From positions 1 to 15,685 of the forward strand of contig CALMCK010000028.1 in the NCBI GenBank assembly GCA_937862845.1: a stretch of DNA of 15,685 nucleotides, in the 5' to 3' direction. Below are positions 13,912 through 15,685 of the stretch, piece by piece. Each line of letters starts with the position of its first letter. Position 1 is the first letter of the stretch. The DNA is from an uncultured Burkholderiaceae bacterium. Lineage in GTDB: Bacteria; Pseudomonadota; Gammaproteobacteria; Burkholderiales; Burkholderiaceae. Both the position numbers and the translations under genes were made by a program. A model generated the notes under the pieces. That model saw only the letters and a program-made list of their open reading frames with translations, searched no databases and had not been told where the DNA came from.

Positions 13912-14556
13912 TTAAGCACTGTATCCGCGACTGCTGGTTTCAATTTTCTTTTCACCACTGATCTCAGCTAAAAACTCATCGTGATTCATTGGCCGCGAAA
14001 ACATCGGATAGTTTTTATCCACAGCAAGGCTTTGTTCTTCTTCGCTTAACGTTGCAGTGCAGTCTTTCAAAGTGACCACGTTGTAACCTTTTTCGTACCC
14101 TGTGCGCATCGTAGACTCCACACAACAATTGGTCAAAAAACCACCAAGCGCGATGTTGGTAATGCCTTTGCTGCGTAAAATAAAATCCAGATTCGTGCTG
14201 GCAAATCCACACAGTCCGCGCTTACCCTCGATCACAATGTCATGCATTTCAGGCTTGAGTGAGTCGATGATTTCAGCACCCCATGAGCCTTTGCGAAATG
14301 ACTTGCTGTCCACCACACCTTTTAGAATACCGTACGGCTCACCGGTCAACTCATGGTAATCATCGGCAAATGAAATCGGCACATACACCACCGTCACACC
14401 CAGTGCTCTGGCTTCTTTAATGGTGGCTTTTGTATGAGCGAGCATATTGGTGCTCTCCATCACGCCTTTTACCGCATCGTGTAGCGTACCTCCCTCGGTG
14501 GCAAAATCATTTTGATACTCAATCAAAATCAACGCTGTTAGTTTTGGGTTCATCAT
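13912..14556 (-). CDS. Isochorismatase-family cysteine hydrolase
   Basis: A 214-residue alpha/beta hydrolase of the isochorismatase-like group, which includes nicotinamidases, ureidoacrylate and biuret hydrolases and others. The expected catalytic triad is present: D17 in LIEYQNDF, K112 in GKRGLCGF and the nucleophile C145 in GGFLTNCCVESTMRTGYEKG, with the usual cis-peptide region just before it. The zinc-site histidines of nicotinamidases are not obvious, so PncA is unlikely; the substrate is unknown. Two adjacent ATGs (14554-14556 and 14551-14553) follow a very good ribosome binding site, GAGGAGA at 14563-14569; I use the first. Codon choice and base composition are AT-richer than those of neighbouring genes. 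It appears to be a single-gene unit between convergent and co-directional neighbours. Confidence 0.88.
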   Translation of the reverse strand: MMNPKLTALILIEYQNDFATEGGTLHDAVKGVMESTNMLAHTKATIKEARALGVTVVYVPISFADDYHELTGEPYGILKGVVDSKSFRKGSWGAEIIDSLKPEMHDIVIEGKRGLCGFASTNLDFILRSKGITNIALGGFLTNCCVESTMRTGYEKGYNVVTLKDCTATLSEEEQSLAVDKNYPMFSRPMNHDEFLAEISGEKKIETSSRGYSA

Positions 14557-14635
14557 TTTGTGTCTCCTCGAGTAATGTTTCAGTCATCTTCAGCAACATC
14601 ATAGTCGGTGAAATCAATCTAAATGCTGCGTGTTT

Positions 14636-14641
14636 AGTATA
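14636..14641 (-). promoter_or_regulatory. Candidate -10 element for the isochorismatase-family gene
   Basis: TATACT on the minus strand, about 80 bases before the start codon, in the 138-base gap after the TlpA-like gene. The -35 region is a weak match. An AT-rich leader follows it. Confidence 0.33.
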
Positions 14642-14694
14642 TACCGACTTGTTGCCTATCGTTGAGTTTGTGAAACGCTACATCGCCTGTTTGA

Positions 14695-15207
14695 TCATGC
14701 TTCTGCCAAAGCCTTTTCAATCACCGCATACATCTCAGCCCAATCTGGGATACCGACATAGCGTTTGATGATTTTGCCTTGTTTGTCAATGATGAAAGTG
14801 GTCGGCGTGCCGATGATGTTGCCAAATTGTTTGGACAACTGACCCGTGCTGTCCCACGCAATCGGAAACGGCAGCGCTTGGTCGGCCACGTAGTTTTTCA
14901 CATAAGCGGGGTTGTCGTAGTCCATGGCGATGCCGACATAAGCCAGACCTTTGGGTTCTAAGGCTTGGTACATTTTGACCATGTCGGGCATTTCTTTAAC
15001 GCAGGTCGAGCAGCTGGTCGCCCAAAAATTCACCACAGTGACTTTGCCTTGTTTTTGCCAATCGGCAAAGCTGATTTGTTTCTGGTCGATGGTGGTGATG
15101 TTGACAGCGGTCATCTCGCCCGCACCTTGTGTGTAGTTTTTATAGCCTGTGACGATGGCGAGGACGGTGAGGCCTGTGAGGACAATCCAGCGAAGTTTGA
15201 TGTTCAT
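14695..15207 (-). CDS. TlpA-like membrane-anchored thiol-disulfide oxidoreductase
   Basis: Periplasmic thioredoxin-fold protein of 170 residues held by an N-terminal membrane helix (about 6-22), with no obvious cleavage site. The redox motif is CSTC (C66 and C69) in NFWATSCSTCVKEMP, and the cis-proline is in GTPTTFIID. The AMDYDNPAYVKNYV and LPFPIAWDSTGQLSKQFG segments place it in the TlpA/ResA/redoxin group rather than DsbA. Such proteins usually act as reductants in cytochrome c maturation or copper-site assembly, but no ccm or cox gene is nearby, so the partner is unknown. GGAAAA just upstream supports the ATG at 15205-15207. YraN lies upstream on the same strand with a 46-base gap that holds a perfect -10 element. 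Confidence 0.9.
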   Translation of the reverse strand: MNIKLRWIVLTGLTVLAIVTGYKNYTQGAGEMTAVNITTIDQKQISFADWQKQGKVTVVNFWATSCSTCVKEMPDMVKMYQALEPKGLAYVGIAMDYDNPAYVKNYVADQALPFPIAWDSTGQLSKQFGNIIGTPTTFIIDKQGKIIKRYVGIPDWAEMYAVIEKALAEA

Positions 15208-15240
15208 TGCTTTTCCAAAAATGGGGGGTTGAGAGCTGTG

Positions 15241-15246
15241 ATTATA
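15241..15246 (-). promoter_or_regulatory. Candidate -10 element for the TlpA-like gene
   Basis: A perfect TATAAT on the minus strand, 33 bases before the start codon and outside any coding region. The -35 is not clear: TTGAAA is present but 22 bases away. Confidence 0.42.
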
Positions 15247-15253
15247 CTGTGAT

Positions 15254-15676
15254 TTATCCAGTGACGTTTTTCAACCAGTCAATCTGTGGGTCGCTCAGTG
15301 CGCCTTCGAGTGCGACGACATCGACACGGCAAGGTTGGTCGCGCCATTTGGGCTGGTTTTGAAAAAACACTTCGCAGGCGGTGAGCAGTTTTTTGAGTTT
15401 CGCGGCAGTGACTGAGGCAGCGGCGCCGCCGAACTGGGCGTTCTTCCGCCAGCGCACTTCGATGAACACGAGTGTGTGGCCGTCGAGCATGAGCAGGTCT
15501 ATCTCGCCGCGCGTGCAGGCCAGATTGGCGTCGATGAGTTTGAGACCTTGTTTTTGTAAATGCGCGCAGGCCAATGCTTCTGCCTGTGCGCCGTCGAGCT
15601 GCTTGGCGGCGCGTGCGGTGTAGCGCCGCATCGGTGCGTCGTCGGTGATTTTCGGTTTGCGCAGCCAGTCAAACAT
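15254..15676 (-). CDS. yraN: YraN-family protein (UPF0102), nuclease-like fold
   Basis: A 140-residue member of the conserved UPF0102 family, which has a predicted restriction-endonuclease-like fold and has been suggested to act in DNA processing; its exact role is unproven. Family marks are GAQAEALACAHLQKQGLKLI, the ANLACTRGEIDLLMLDG core with the acidic E-x-D residues, and VFIEVRWRKN, where the usual E-V-K/R motif completes the putative metal site. The C-terminal CRVDVVAL strand is also typical. The N-terminus has an extra basic stretch of about 25 residues before the core (MFDWLRKPKI and RRYTARAAK), somewhat longer than average. The ATG at 15674-15676 is preceded by AGG on the minus strand. 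It is complete within the window. Confidence 0.9.
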   Translation of the reverse strand: MFDWLRKPKITDDAPMRRYTARAAKQLDGAQAEALACAHLQKQGLKLIDANLACTRGEIDLLMLDGHTLVFIEVRWRKNAQFGGAAASVTAAKLKKLLTACEVFFQNQPKWRDQPCRVDVVALEGALSDPQIDWLKNVTG

Positions 15677-15685
15677 GGTGTGCCT

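Overview
This window looks like ordinary chromosome from a betaproteobacterium, most likely of the order Burkholderiales. The clues are the divergent fur / bamE pair followed by dapB, an aspartate-type (magnesium) HemB, a YraN protein, and a moderately GC-rich composition. I assign it from gene order and protein style only, so genus and species are not claimed. I see no rRNA, tRNA, CRISPR array, insertion sequence or phage gene.

Layout. (1) Positions 2-1467, plus strand: the C-terminal part of hemL, cut by the window edge, then a short-chain dehydrogenase/reductase. (2) 1492-3590, plus: an OmpR-type response regulator and its histidine kinase, joined by a 4-bp ATGA overlap. (3) 3643-6139, plus: hemB, gloA and a CorA-type metal channel, packed with gaps of 0-1 base. 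They end at a strong two-way terminator at 6253-6288. (4) 6299-8859, minus: fur, a hairpin, dusA, and an acetylpolyamine amidohydrolase-like deacetylase that overlaps dusA by 4 bp. (5) 8972-12906, plus: bamE, a terminator-like hairpin, dapB, then tonB, exbB, exbD and a BtuF-like periplasmic binding protein. (6) 12946-13677, plus: an endonuclease/exonuclease/phosphatase-fold protein ending at a two-way terminator. (7) 13678-14697: an AT-richer stretch holding one isochorismatase-family hydrolase on the minus strand. (8) 14695-15676, minus: YraN and a membrane-anchored TlpA-like thioredoxin.

How the genes fit together. hemL and hemB are both early tetrapyrrole enzymes (glutamate-1-semialdehyde to 5-aminolevulinate, then to porphobilinogen). 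They are separated here by a two-component system. The tonB-exbB-exbD-btuF cluster forms an energy-coupling unit for outer-membrane uptake plus a periplasmic receptor that resembles the vitamin B12 binding protein. The outer-membrane receptor and the inner-membrane ABC transporter are not in the window. Fur lies nearby, but I cannot see a convincing Fur box in front of any of these genes.

I did not find a clearly undescribed system. The best leads are the tonB-exbBD-btuF unit with an unusual TonB linker and a possible disulfide in TonB, hairpins placed a few bases before the dapB and dusA starts, a dusA-deacetylase translational pair, and the AT-rich isochorismatase island with paired dyad repeats.
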